From Anaerotalea alkaliphila (GTDB lineage Bacteria > Bacillota > Clostridia > Lachnospirales > Vallitaleaceae), in contig NZ_JAAEEH010000030.1 in assembly GCF_010179735.1 (NCBI RefSeq), forward strand, positions 1 through 33,451: a stretch of 33,451 nucleotides of DNA. Reading direction: 5' to 3'. Both the position numbers and the translations under genes were made by a program. The notes beneath the pieces were generated by a model. That model had not been told where the DNA came from, made no database searches, and saw only the letters and a program-made list of their open reading frames with translations. This document shows positions 16,948-24,242 of the stretch, piece by piece. Within the stretch, counting starts at the first letter, position 1. Each line of letters opens with the position of its first letter.

Positions 16948-18296
16948 GGAGGGAAGCCTTCCGGCTGACGATGCCCATCCTCCTGGAGCAGGCTTTCCTT
17001 ATGCTCATGGGGGTTGTGAATACGGTCATGGCCGGGAGGCTGGGCAGGGAAGCGGTGTCCGCCATCGGCATGATCGACTCCCTGAACAACATCGCCATCA
17101 CTTTCTTTTCCGCCCTGGCTGTGGGCGGAACGGTCGTGGTCGCCCAGAGTCTGGGACGCCAGGACCCCCAGCAGGCCCGGAGGGCGGGACTCAACTCCGT
17201 GGCGGCAGGGGTTGCCCTGTCCATCGGAATCACCCTGGTGCTGGCGTTGTTCCGCAGGTCCCTGGTCCTGTCCGCCTTCGGCCAGGCGGAGCCCCGGGTG
17301 ATGGCATACGCTGTGGAGTACTTCACCATCACCCTATTCACCTATCCCCTGATGGCGCTGCTGTCCATGGCCTTCGGCATCCTCCGGGGGTCGGGGAACA
17401 CCAAGGCCCCCATGAAGATCAGCCTTACCATGAACGTCTTCAACGTGGTCCTGGGCTACCTTCTGATTTTCGGACTGCACCTGTCCAACCCCCATTTCAA
17501 CCTGGGGATACCGGGACTGGGGGTCCGGGGGGCGGCGTTGGCCATCGGAGCGGCCCGGACCCTGGGCGCCCTGTTGGTGGTGCTGGCCCTGGGAAGGGAC
17601 TTCTTCAAGGGGAAGAGGGGAACCGTGCGCAATTTCCGTTTCCACTCCGGCACCCTGGTGGATGTCTTCCGGATCGGACTCCCGGCAGGACTGGAGTCCC
17701 TCCTGTTCAACGGGGGCAAGCTGGTGACCCAGGTGTTCGTGGTGGGGATGGGAACCGCGGCCATCGCATCCAATGCCATCGCCAGTTCCATGTTCGGCCT
17801 GCTGAACATACCCGGAACGGCCATCAGCATCGCCGCCACGACGATGGTGGGAAGGGAGATCGGGCGCAAGGACCCGGAAAAGGCAAAGCGGATCCTGACC
17901 TATCTGGTCAAGACCTGCATGGTGGTGCTGCTGGGCATCTGCATGCTGATGTTCCCCTTCTCCCGGTTCCTGGCATCCATCTACACGGAGGACAGGGAAG
18001 TCGTGGAGCTCACGGGAGGGCTGGTCCGGAGCGCGGCGGTGGCGATGCCCCTGCTTTGGGCGATGTCCTTCATCCTCCCTGCGGGCTTCAAGGGCAGCGG
18101 GGATGTGCGCTATACCCTGCTGGTTTCCGTGGTGGGCATGTGGATGTTCAGGATCCTGGTGGGATATCTCTTGGCCATCCCCCTGGGGATAGGGGTTTTG
18201 GGGATCTGGCTGGGCATGTATGCGGACTGGCTGGTCCGCGCCGTGCTGTTCGCCCTCCGTCTGAAGAACGGGAAGTGGAACCAGTCTGGAGGATGA
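16944..18296 (+). CDS. MATE family efflux transporter
   Basis: Cation-coupled multidrug/toxin exporter of the inner membrane. The 450-aa protein has about 12 hydrophobic segments and the MATE layout of two six-helix halves. The N-terminal half begins LTMPILLEQAFLMLMGVVNTVMAGRLG, typical of the family, and the second half starts around FRIGLPAGLESLLFNGGKLV. The start is GTG 16944, overlapping the zinc-ribbon stop, with only a weak AAGGAACAGGAAC upstream; coupling probably drives translation. ATG 16971 is the alternative. A terminator follows directly. The substrate is unknown. Confidence 0.9.
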   Translation: MRREAFRLTMPILLEQAFLMLMGVVNTVMAGRLGREAVSAIGMIDSLNNIAITFFSALAVGGTVVVAQSLGRQDPQQARRAGLNSVAAGVALSIGITLVLALFRRSLVLSAFGQAEPRVMAYAVEYFTITLFTYPLMALLSMAFGILRGSGNTKAPMKISLTMNVFNVVLGYLLIFGLHLSNPHFNLGIPGLGVRGAALAIGAARTLGALLVVLALGRDFFKGKRGTVRNFRFHSGTLVDVFRIGLPAGLESLLFNGGKLVTQVFVVGMGTAAIASNAIASSMFGLLNIPGTAISIAATTMVGREIGRKDPEKAKRILTYLVKTCMVVLLGICMLMFPFSRFLASIYTEDREVVELTGGLVRSAAVAMPLLWAMSFILPAGFKGSGDVRYTLLVSVVGMWMFRILVGYLLAIPLGIGVLGIWLGMYADWLVRAVLFALRLKNGKWNQSGG

Positions 18297-18307
18297 GGCT
18301 CCAGACG

Positions 18308-18349
18308 AGAAAAGGGGCTGCGCAACGGCCGGTGCGCAGCCCCTTTCAT
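18308..18349. terminator. Bidirectional terminator after the MATE gene
   Basis: AAAGGGGCTGCGCA (18311-18324) pairs perfectly with TGCGCAGCCCCTTT (18333-18346) around the 8-nt loop ACGGCCGG. A and T tracts at the ends let it serve the MATE gene and, in the other direction, the aminotransferase gene ending at 18370. Confidence 0.88.
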
Positions 18350-18369
18350 ATGCTGATGAAGGAAAACCC

Positions 18370-19470
18370 TCAAGGGGCGAGGATCTCCCGGATGGCTTCC
18401 AGCAGCAGCCGGTTGTCTTCCGCCGTCAGGAAGCAGAAACGGAAGAACCGGTCCCCCAGGAAGGGGAAGCTGGAGGCGTCCCGGATCATCCTCTTCCTCT
18501 GGATCAGGGCGTCGAACAGGTCCTGGGACGTGTGGGCTTCGTCCAGGATCTTGACCAGGATGAAGTTGGCCATGGGGGCGTAGGCCTTCACGAAAGGCCA
18601 GCCGGACAAGGTGCGGTAGACGGCCTCCCGCTGGGTGGAGATCAGTTCCCGGGTCCGCCGGATGTATTCCGTGTCCTGGAGCATCAGTTCCCCGGCATAG
18701 GCGGCCAGGGCGTTGATGGTCCAGGGGTTCTTGGCATTGTTGATCTTCTGGAGGTACTCCTGGTTGCCGCAGACCCCGTAGCCCAAGCGGAGGCCGGGAG
18801 CGGCGAAAAACTTGGACACCCCCCGGATGATCAGCACGTTGTTGTAGAATTCCGTCAGGTGGACCGCGGTGTAGGCGGCCAGGTCCTCCACGAATTCGAT
18901 GTAGGTTTCATCCACCAGGACGAAGATGTCCAGCTCCTTGCAGCGGTCCAGGATGGTGCGGAGACGGCTGGCGCTCAGGGCGGTGGACGTGGGGTTGTTG
19001 GGGTTGCACAGGACCAGCAGGTCCAAATCCTCCGTAAGATGCTGGAGGAAATCCTCCACATCGATCTGGAAGTCGTTCTCCTCCAGGAGGCGGTAATAGC
19101 GGGTGGAACCTCCTCCCAGGAAGATCTCCCGCTCGTACTCGGAGTAGGTGGGGCCCAGCACCAGGGCCTTCTGGGGGGCCACCACCTTGATCAGCAGGCT
19201 GATGATTTCTGTGGAGCCGTTCCCCACCAGGATGTTGGCGGGATCCACCTCCAGATAGCGGCCCAGGGCAGCCCGGAGGCTGGTGTATTCCCTGTCCGGA
19301 TAGGAGGCGATGAGGGCAATCTGTTTGGAGAGCTCCGTAAGGAGCAGGGGGGAGAGCCCCAGGGGATTGACGTTTCCGCTGTAGTTGACGATTTCGGACT
19401 GGGGAATCCGGTAATGGGCAGCGATTTTCTCCAGGTCGCTGCCGTGGAAATGCTGTTTTGTACTGGACAT
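18370..19470 (-). CDS. Aminotransferase, HisC/CobD-like
   Basis: Fold-type I PLP enzyme of the histidinol-phosphate aminotransferase / threonine-phosphate decarboxylase group. The 366-aa product begins with a CobD-like HGSDLEKIAAHYRIPQSEIVNYSGNVNPLG. It then shows LVGNGSTEII (81-90), CNPNNPT (N157), VDETYIEF (D187), the PLP lysine K220 in RGVSKFFAAPGLRLGYG and the arginine in that motif (R228). The N-terminal histidine-glycine and NxNPLG elements point to CobD-type decarboxylases, but there are no cobalamin or histidine genes around it, so the substrate is open. The ATG has GGAGG upstream on the minus strand. It is monocistronic. Confidence 0.8.
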   Translation of the reverse strand: MSSTKQHFHGSDLEKIAAHYRIPQSEIVNYSGNVNPLGLSPLLLTELSKQIALIASYPDREYTSLRAALGRYLEVDPANILVGNGSTEIISLLIKVVAPQKALVLGPTYSEYEREIFLGGGSTRYYRLLEENDFQIDVEDFLQHLTEDLDLLVLCNPNNPTSTALSASRLRTILDRCKELDIFVLVDETYIEFVEDLAAYTAVHLTEFYNNVLIIRGVSKFFAAPGLRLGYGVCGNQEYLQKINNAKNPWTINALAAYAGELMLQDTEYIRRTRELISTQREAVYRTLSGWPFVKAYAPMANFILVKILDEAHTSQDLFDALIQRKRMIRDASSFPFLGDRFFRFCFLTAEDNRLLLEAIREILAP

Positions 19471-19518
19471 GGTGCCTCCTTCTGGCTGATGGGATGGAGC
19501 TGTTCCGGGATTCGCGCT

Positions 19519-19539
19519 GTTCCCGACGCCGTCGGGAAC
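19519..19539 (-). other. Hairpin in the aminotransferase 5' leader
   Basis: GTTCCCGAC (19519-19527) pairs perfectly with GTCGGGAAC (19531-19539) around a 3-nt loop. It lies between the predicted minus-strand promoter and the aminotransferase ATG, about 49 nt from the start codon. There is no T-run for a terminator; it may stabilise mRNA or be a protein-binding site. The function is unknown. Confidence 0.5.
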
Positions 19540-19589
19540 CTTGTTTGCGGCAGACGGGCATGGGGTAGGGCAAACGGGCTGTTTTCCCC

Positions 19590-19618
19590 ATTATAGCCGG
19601 TATCCGGGGGAAAATCCA
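19590..19618 (-). promoter_or_regulatory. Promoter of the aminotransferase gene
   Basis: On the minus strand a perfect TATAAT (19595-19590) has a weak -35 TGGATT (19618-19613) 17 bp upstream. The leader to the ATG would be about 115 nt and contains the hairpin at 19519-19539. Confidence 0.5.
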
Positions 19619-19659
19619 GGGCCGTTTCCGCTTTTTTCAGGTTCCCTTCCCGAAAGGTC

Positions 19660-19688
19660 TTGACATCGGTGTCCAGATTGTTTACATT
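19660..19688 (+). promoter_or_regulatory. Promoter of the small membrane protein-valS pair
   Basis: A perfect TTGACA (19660-19665), a 17-bp spacer and TACATT (19683-19688, 4/6). The start site would be near 19694, leaving a leader of only ~25 nt before the first ATG. This leaves no room for a T-box. Confidence 0.7.
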
Positions 19689-19719
19689 TGAAGTTGCGAA
19701 GTCGATTGAAGGAGTGCTT

Positions 19720-19950
19720 ATGTATATTTTAGGTTTGATCGTTTTTGTCGTCGGATCCATCTTGTTTCTGGGTTCGCGCTGGATGTTCAGGAAGCAGGAG
19801 AAGCAGTTCCTCCAGGGAAGGTATGGGGAGCGGGACGGTTCCCAGGAGTTCCTGGACCTGCTGGCGAGGGGGATGCTTACCATCAAGATCGTAGGCGCCG
19901 CCATGGTGGTGGCCGGTGTGCTGGCCATGCTCCTGGCGTCGCTAAAATGA
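19720..19950 (+). CDS. Small two-helix membrane protein, unknown
   Basis: A 76-aa product with an N-terminal hydrophobic segment (about 2-20, YILGLIVFVVGSILFLGSRW), a charged middle (RKQEKQFLQGRYGERDGSQEF) and a second hydrophobic segment (about 52-73). I do not recognise the family. The start is ATG 19720 behind GAAGGAG (19708-19714). The in-frame TTG at 19660 is rejected because it is part of the promoter -35. It is 26 nt upstream of valS and probably co-transcribed with it. Confidence 0.75.
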   Translation: MYILGLIVFVVGSILFLGSRWMFRKQEKQFLQGRYGERDGSQEFLDLLARGMLTIKIVGAAMVVAGVLAMLLASLK

Positions 19951-19976
19951 TAGAAACATGTCTGTAGGAGGAAACC

Positions 19977-22628
19977 ATGGGTAGAGAATTGGAGAAGACG
20001 TACCATCCGGCGGGGATGGAGGATCGTTTGTATGGGGAATGGGAGAAGCAGGGATATTTCCATGCGGAGCCCAAGGAAGGCAAGGAGCCTTATTGCATCG
20101 TGATTCCGCCCCCGAACATCACGGGACAGCTGCACATGGGCCATGCCCTGGACAATACGCTGCAGGACATCCTGATCCGATGGAAGCGGATGGAGGGCAA
20201 GGAGGCTTTGTGGCAGCCGGGTACGGACCACGCCAGCATCGCCACGGAAGTGAAGATCGTGCAGAAGATGGCGGAGGAGGGGCTGGACAAGGAAACCTTG
20301 GGCCGGGACGGTTTCATGGAAAGGGCTTGGGAATGGAAGGAAGAGTATGGCGGTGTGATCATCGACCAGCTGAAGAAGCTGGGAGCTTCCTGCGACTGGG
20401 AAAGGGAGCGGTTCACCCTGGACCAAGGATGTTCGGACGCCGTTCTGGAAGTGTTCATCCGCTATTATGAAAAGGGATACATCTACAGGGGATCCAAGAT
20501 GATCAACTGGTGCCCCGTCTGCCAGACCACCATCTCCGACGCGGAAGTGGAGCATGTGGAGAAGAACAGCCATTTCTACCACCTCCGGTACAAGATCGCG
20601 GGAGAGGAGGGGTACCTGGAACTGGCCACCACCCGGCCGGAGACCCTCCTGGGGGATACGGCGGTGGCGGTGAATCCCGGGGACGAACGGTATGCGGCCC
20701 TGGTGGGCAAGAAGGTCGTCCTGCCCATCGTGAACAAGGAGATCCCCATCATCGCCGACGATTACGTGGACCGGGAGTTCGGCACCGGCGTGGTGAAGAT
20801 CACCCCCGCCCACGACCCCAACGACTTCGAGGTGGGACTGCGCCACAACCTGCCCCAGGTGAACGTCATCAACGACGACGGTACCATCAACGCCATGGGA
20901 GGCGAATATGAAGGCCTGGACCGCTACGAGGCCCGGAAACGGATGGTGGCCCGGCTGAAGGAAGAGGGGAACCTGGTCAAGATCGAGGACCATGTGCACA
21001 ATGTGGGCCTCCACGACAGATGCGACACGGTGGTGGAGCCGCTGGTGAAGCAGCAGTGGTTCGTGCGGATGGATGAGCTGGCCAAGCCCGCCATCCAGGC
21101 GCTGAAGAGCGGTGAGCTCCAGTTCGTACCGGAACGGTATGGGAAGATCTACCTCCATTGGCTGGAGAACATCCGGGACTGGTGCATTTCCAGGCAGCTC
21201 TGGTGGGGGCATAGGATTCCCGCCTACTACTGCCAGGAATGCGGGGAAATCGTGGTCTCAAAGGAAATGCCCCAAGCCTGCCCGAAATGTGGCGCAAGCC
21301 GTTGGAAACAGGATGAGGATTCCCTGGACACCTGGTTCAGCTCCGCCCTGTGGCCCTTCTCCACCCTGGGATGGCCGGAAGCCACCAAGGAGATGGAGTA
21401 CTTCTTCCCCACCAACGTCTTGGTTACGGGGTATGACATCATCTTCTTCTGGGTCGTCCGGATGGTGTTCTCCTCCCTGGAATTCACGGGGAAGGTGCCC
21501 TTCAAGACCGTGTTCATCCATGGGCTGGTCCGGGATGCGGACGGCAGGAAGATGAGCAAATCCCTGGGTAACGGCATCGATCCACTGGAGGTCATCGGAC
21601 AGTACGGAGCGGATGCCCTGCGGCTTGCCCTGGTCACCGGAAACTCCCCGGGAAACGACATGCGCTTCAACCTGGAGAAGATCGAATCCAGCAGGAACTT
21701 CGCCAACAAGATCTGGAACGCATCCAGGTTCATCCTGATGAACCTGGGGGACGAAGAACCGGAAGAGGTGTCTCTGGAGTCCCTGACGCCGGCGGACAAG
21801 TGGATCCTTTCCAAAGCCAATAATCTGGCCAAGGAGGTCACCGACAACATGGACCGTTTCGAACTGGGGCTGGCCGTGGCCAAGCTCTACGACTTCATCT
21901 GGGACGAGTTCTGCGACTGGTACATCGAAATGGTGAAACCCAGGCTGTACCAGGGGGAAGGGGAGACGAGGGAAGCGGCCCTTTGGACCCTGAAGACCGT
22001 CCTGGTCCAGTCCCTGAAGCTGCTCCACCCCTATATGCCCTTCGTGACCGAAGAGATCTTCAAGACCATCCAGAGCCAGGAAACCTCCATCATGGTTTCC
22101 TACTGGCCGGGATTCAGGCCGGAATGGGATTTCGCAAAGGAAGAGGCGGAAATCACCCTGCTGAAGGAAGCGGTCCGCAGCGTGCGGAACGTGCGTGCGG
22201 ACATGCAGGTCCCCCCTTCCAGGAAAGCCAAGGTGCATGTGGTCTCCGAAGACGCGGACATCCGCAGGATCTTCAGGGAAGGGACGGTGTTCTTCGCCAG
22301 CCTGGCATCCGCCAGCGAAGTGGAAATCCAGGAGGACCGGACCGGCATCGATGAGGACGCCGTTTCCACCATGATTCCCCAGGCGGCCATCTACATGCCC
22401 CTGGCGGAACTGGTCGACATGGAGAAAGAAGTGGCCCGCCTGGAGAAGGAAGCCGGAAAGCTCCGGCAGGAAGTGGAGCGGGTGTCCAAGAAGCTGGCGA
22501 ACCAAGGTTTCACATCCAAAGCCCCGGCCCAGGTGATCCAGGAGGAGAAGGACAAACAAGCCAAGTACGAACAGGTGCTGGAGCAGGTGTCCGCCCGTCT
22601 GGAACAGTTGAAGAAGAAGCTCAAATAG
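19977..22628 (+). CDS. valS: Valyl-tRNA synthetase
   Basis: Charges tRNA-Val in the cytosol and edits mis-charged threonine. The 883-aa protein is full length. The HIGH-type motif is HMGH at 53-56 (PPNITGQLHMGH), followed by the CP1 editing domain with TTRPETLLGDTAVAV, DYVDREFGTGVVKITPAHDPND and LHDRCDTVVEP. The KMSKS loop is at 525-529, and the ITGN-type stretch LVTGNSPGNDMRF follows. The C-terminus is the Val-specific coiled-coil arm (about 815-883). AGGAGG precedes the ATG. No T-box leader is present, unlike many Bacillota valS genes. Confidence 0.97.
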   Translation: MGRELEKTYHPAGMEDRLYGEWEKQGYFHAEPKEGKEPYCIVIPPPNITGQLHMGHALDNTLQDILIRWKRMEGKEALWQPGTDHASIATEVKIVQKMAEEGLDKETLGRDGFMERAWEWKEEYGGVIIDQLKKLGASCDWERERFTLDQGCSDAVLEVFIRYYEKGYIYRGSKMINWCPVCQTTISDAEVEHVEKNSHFYHLRYKIAGEEGYLELATTRPETLLGDTAVAVNPGDERYAALVGKKVVLPIVNKEIPIIADDYVDREFGTGVVKITPAHDPNDFEVGLRHNLPQVNVINDDGTINAMGGEYEGLDRYEARKRMVARLKEEGNLVKIEDHVHNVGLHDRCDTVVEPLVKQQWFVRMDELAKPAIQALKSGELQFVPERYGKIYLHWLENIRDWCISRQLWWGHRIPAYYCQECGEIVVSKEMPQACPKCGASRWKQDEDSLDTWFSSALWPFSTLGWPEATKEMEYFFPTNVLVTGYDIIFFWVVRMVFSSLEFTGKVPFKTVFIHGLVRDADGRKMSKSLGNGIDPLEVIGQYGADALRLALVTGNSPGNDMRFNLEKIESSRNFANKIWNASRFILMNLGDEEPEEVSLESLTPADKWILSKANNLAKEVTDNMDRFELGLAVAKLYDFIWDEFCDWYIEMVKPRLYQGEGETREAALWTLKTVLVQSLKLLHPYMPFVTEEIFKTIQSQETSIMVSYWPGFRPEWDFAKEEAEITLLKEAVRSVRNVRADMQVPPSRKAKVHVVSEDADIRRIFREGTVFFASLASASEVEIQEDRTGIDEDAVSTMIPQAAIYMPLAELVDMEKEVARLEKEAGKLRQEVERVSKKLANQGFTSKAPAQVIQEEKDKQAKYEQVLEQVSARLEQLKKKLK

Positions 22629-22632
22629 GAAG

Positions 22633-22684
22633 AAAAGGGAAGGGGGCTGCAGCACCGATCGGTGCCGCAGCCCCCTTCCCTTTT
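22633..22684. terminator. Bidirectional terminator between valS and htrA
   Basis: 22633-22650 pairs perfectly with 22667-22684 (18 bp with A4 and T4 ends). Beyond an A/C mismatch, GCACC/GGTGC continues the stem to the loop GATC. It serves both convergent genes, the htrA stop being at 22689. Confidence 0.92.
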
Positions 22685-22688
22685 CGCA

Positions 22689-24047
22689 TCAATCCGTCAC
22701 CACATCCCCGTAGCGGGTAAGGGTGGCTTCCACCTGCATGATCTCTTCCGACCGGACAAGCCCGATGGTGACCTTGTCTCCGGCCTTGTAGGAACCAAGG
22801 GCCTCGAACAGCCGCTCGGAGGAGGTTATCCTCCTGTTGTCCAGGGAGTAGATCACATCCCCCACCTGGATGCCGGCCGTCTCCGCGGCGCTTCCCGCAT
22901 AGACGCTGGTGACGTACACGCCGAAGGGCATGCCGGTCTCTCCGTAAAGCCCTTCATTGATGTCGGAAATGCCGACCCCCAGGAAAGGACGGTCCGCATT
23001 CAGCACATAGGCCGTATCCTGTCCGCCGCCGGTCTCGATGATCTTCTCCACCACCGGCAAGGCGGTGTTGCTGGGGATGGCGAATCCCATCCCTTCCACG
23101 GTGGCGTCCACATACTTGGCGGTGTTGATCCCGATGACCTCCCCGTACCGGTTCACCAGGGCCCCGCCGCTGTTGCCGGGGTTGATGGCGGCATCGGTCT
23201 GGATGAAGTCCACAGCGTCATTGTCCACGAAGACCTGGCGGTTCTTGGCGCTGACCACGCCGGTGGTGATGGTGTTGCTGAACTGCTTGCCCATGGGGTT
23301 TCCGATGGCCACCGCCAGTTCCCCCACCTCCACCTTGTCGGAATCCCCGAAAGCGGCCACGGTGATCCCGTCCGCCAGGGAGGCGTCCGCCGATTTAAGG
23401 TCCTCCAGGGAGACGGAAAGCACAGCCAGGTCGATTCTGGAGTCGAAGCCGATCACCTTGGCCTGGATGTCCTGCTCCGTATTGAAGGAAACGGCTACGG
23501 AAGCGGCCCCGTCGATGACGTGGTGGTTGGTGATGATCAGGACCCGGTCCCGGTCCACACTGTAGATGATGCCGGAACCTGTGCCCACGCTGGAACGCCC
23601 GGACTCGAAGAGGAAGGGGTTCCGGTTGTTCTGGAAGGTGCTGGTGATGGTCACCACCGAGGGCCCTACGGTTTTGGCGATGGCGGTCACCGGCGTGCCC
23701 TCGGAGGATTCGGTCAGGATAGGCTGCACCTGGTTCACGGAAACAGAACCGGTTTCCTCCAGGTCATATCCCAGGAGGCCGCCCACCGTTTGGGCAACCT
23801 GTTCCCTGAAGTAGATGGCGGTTACATAGCCGCCCCCAAAGGTGAGCCCCGCAAGAAAAAGCACAAGCAGGAACAGGGCGGTCCTGCGCAGCCAGCGGAA
23901 GCGTGCGGGTTCCGGTGCGGCGGGAGGGGGGGCTTCCGGCAGGGTCCTCCACTCCCCGTCGGTGGTTGTATGGACGACGCTGTCGTCTCTGGGTTCATCC
24001 GCAATTCCATCGGTGGTTCTCTCTGGTTCGATGGGGTCGTTGTACAT
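22689..24047 (-). CDS. htrA: HtrA-like membrane-anchored serine protease with PDZ domain
   Basis: Extracytoplasmic quality-control protease of the DegP/HtrA family. The 452-aa product has an acidic, proline-rich cytosolic N-terminus (1-50), one transmembrane segment (about 53-78), then a trypsin-like domain with H176 in TNHHVI, D206 in SRIDLAVL and S293 in NPGNSGGAL. One PDZ domain follows (about 345-445: FLGVGISDI ... AGIQVGDVIYSLDNRRI). The architecture matches the anchored HtrA/YyxA/YkdA proteins of Bacillota. AAGGAGGGATCCTT precedes the ATG. It is divergent from folC, and the shared 195-bp region carries a tandem 11-bp repeat that may bind a response regulator. Confidence 0.93.
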   Translation of the reverse strand: MYNDPIEPERTTDGIADEPRDDSVVHTTTDGEWRTLPEAPPPAAPEPARFRWLRRTALFLLVLFLAGLTFGGGYVTAIYFREQVAQTVGGLLGYDLEETGSVSVNQVQPILTESSEGTPVTAIAKTVGPSVVTITSTFQNNRNPFLFESGRSSVGTGSGIIYSVDRDRVLIITNHHVIDGAASVAVSFNTEQDIQAKVIGFDSRIDLAVLSVSLEDLKSADASLADGITVAAFGDSDKVEVGELAVAIGNPMGKQFSNTITTGVVSAKNRQVFVDNDAVDFIQTDAAINPGNSGGALVNRYGEVIGINTAKYVDATVEGMGFAIPSNTALPVVEKIIETGGGQDTAYVLNADRPFLGVGISDINEGLYGETGMPFGVYVTSVYAGSAAETAGIQVGDVIYSLDNRRITSSERLFEALGSYKAGDKVTIGLVRSEEIMQVEATLTRYGDVVTD

Positions 24048-24144
24048 AAGGATCCCTCCTTGGATCGTCGATTGTTTTCCTACAGTTACAGTCTAAGGGA
24101 GTTGTGTGGTGATTCCATGATGAACAGGTGGCGCTTTGATGGAA

Positions 24145-24166
24145 AAAATATGAACAAAATATGAAC
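24145..24166. repeat. Tandem 11-bp repeat in the htrA-folC intergenic region
   Basis: AAAATATGAAC occurs twice head to tail with no gap (24145-24155, 24156-24166). A further ATGAAC is at 24120-24125. An 11-bp period is one helical turn and is typical of sites for OmpR/PhoB-type response regulators. It lies 18 bp upstream of the folC -35 and about 100 bp upstream of the htrA start. No clear htrA promoter was found. Regulation by a CssR- or WalR-like protein is inference. Confidence 0.6.
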
Positions 24167-24183
24167 GTGCCGGGGAGGAGGGA

Positions 24184-24212
24184 TTGCATGGGGGTGGAAT
24201 TCATGCTATGAT
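24184..24212 (+). promoter_or_regulatory. Promoter of the folC gene run
   Basis: TTGCAT (24184-24189), a 17-bp spacer and TATGAT (24207-24212) with an extended -10 TG (24204-24205). The folC ribosome-binding site GGAGGAGG follows, and the ATG is about 30 nt downstream. Confidence 0.72.
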
Positions 24213-24242
24213 GGCCCAAAGAAATCGGAGGAGGCGCAAAGG

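Noticed and set aside
19660-19719. N-terminal extension of the 76-aa membrane protein from TTG 19660
   Set aside because: That TTG is part of the TTGACA promoter hexamer, and ATG 19720 has a proper GAAGGAG site.
19689-19976. T-box upstream of valS
   Set aside because: The leader from the likely promoter is only ~25 nt and the gap to valS is 26 nt, too short for a T-box; no conserved T-box sequence was seen. The same check failed for cysE-cysS (27046-27109).
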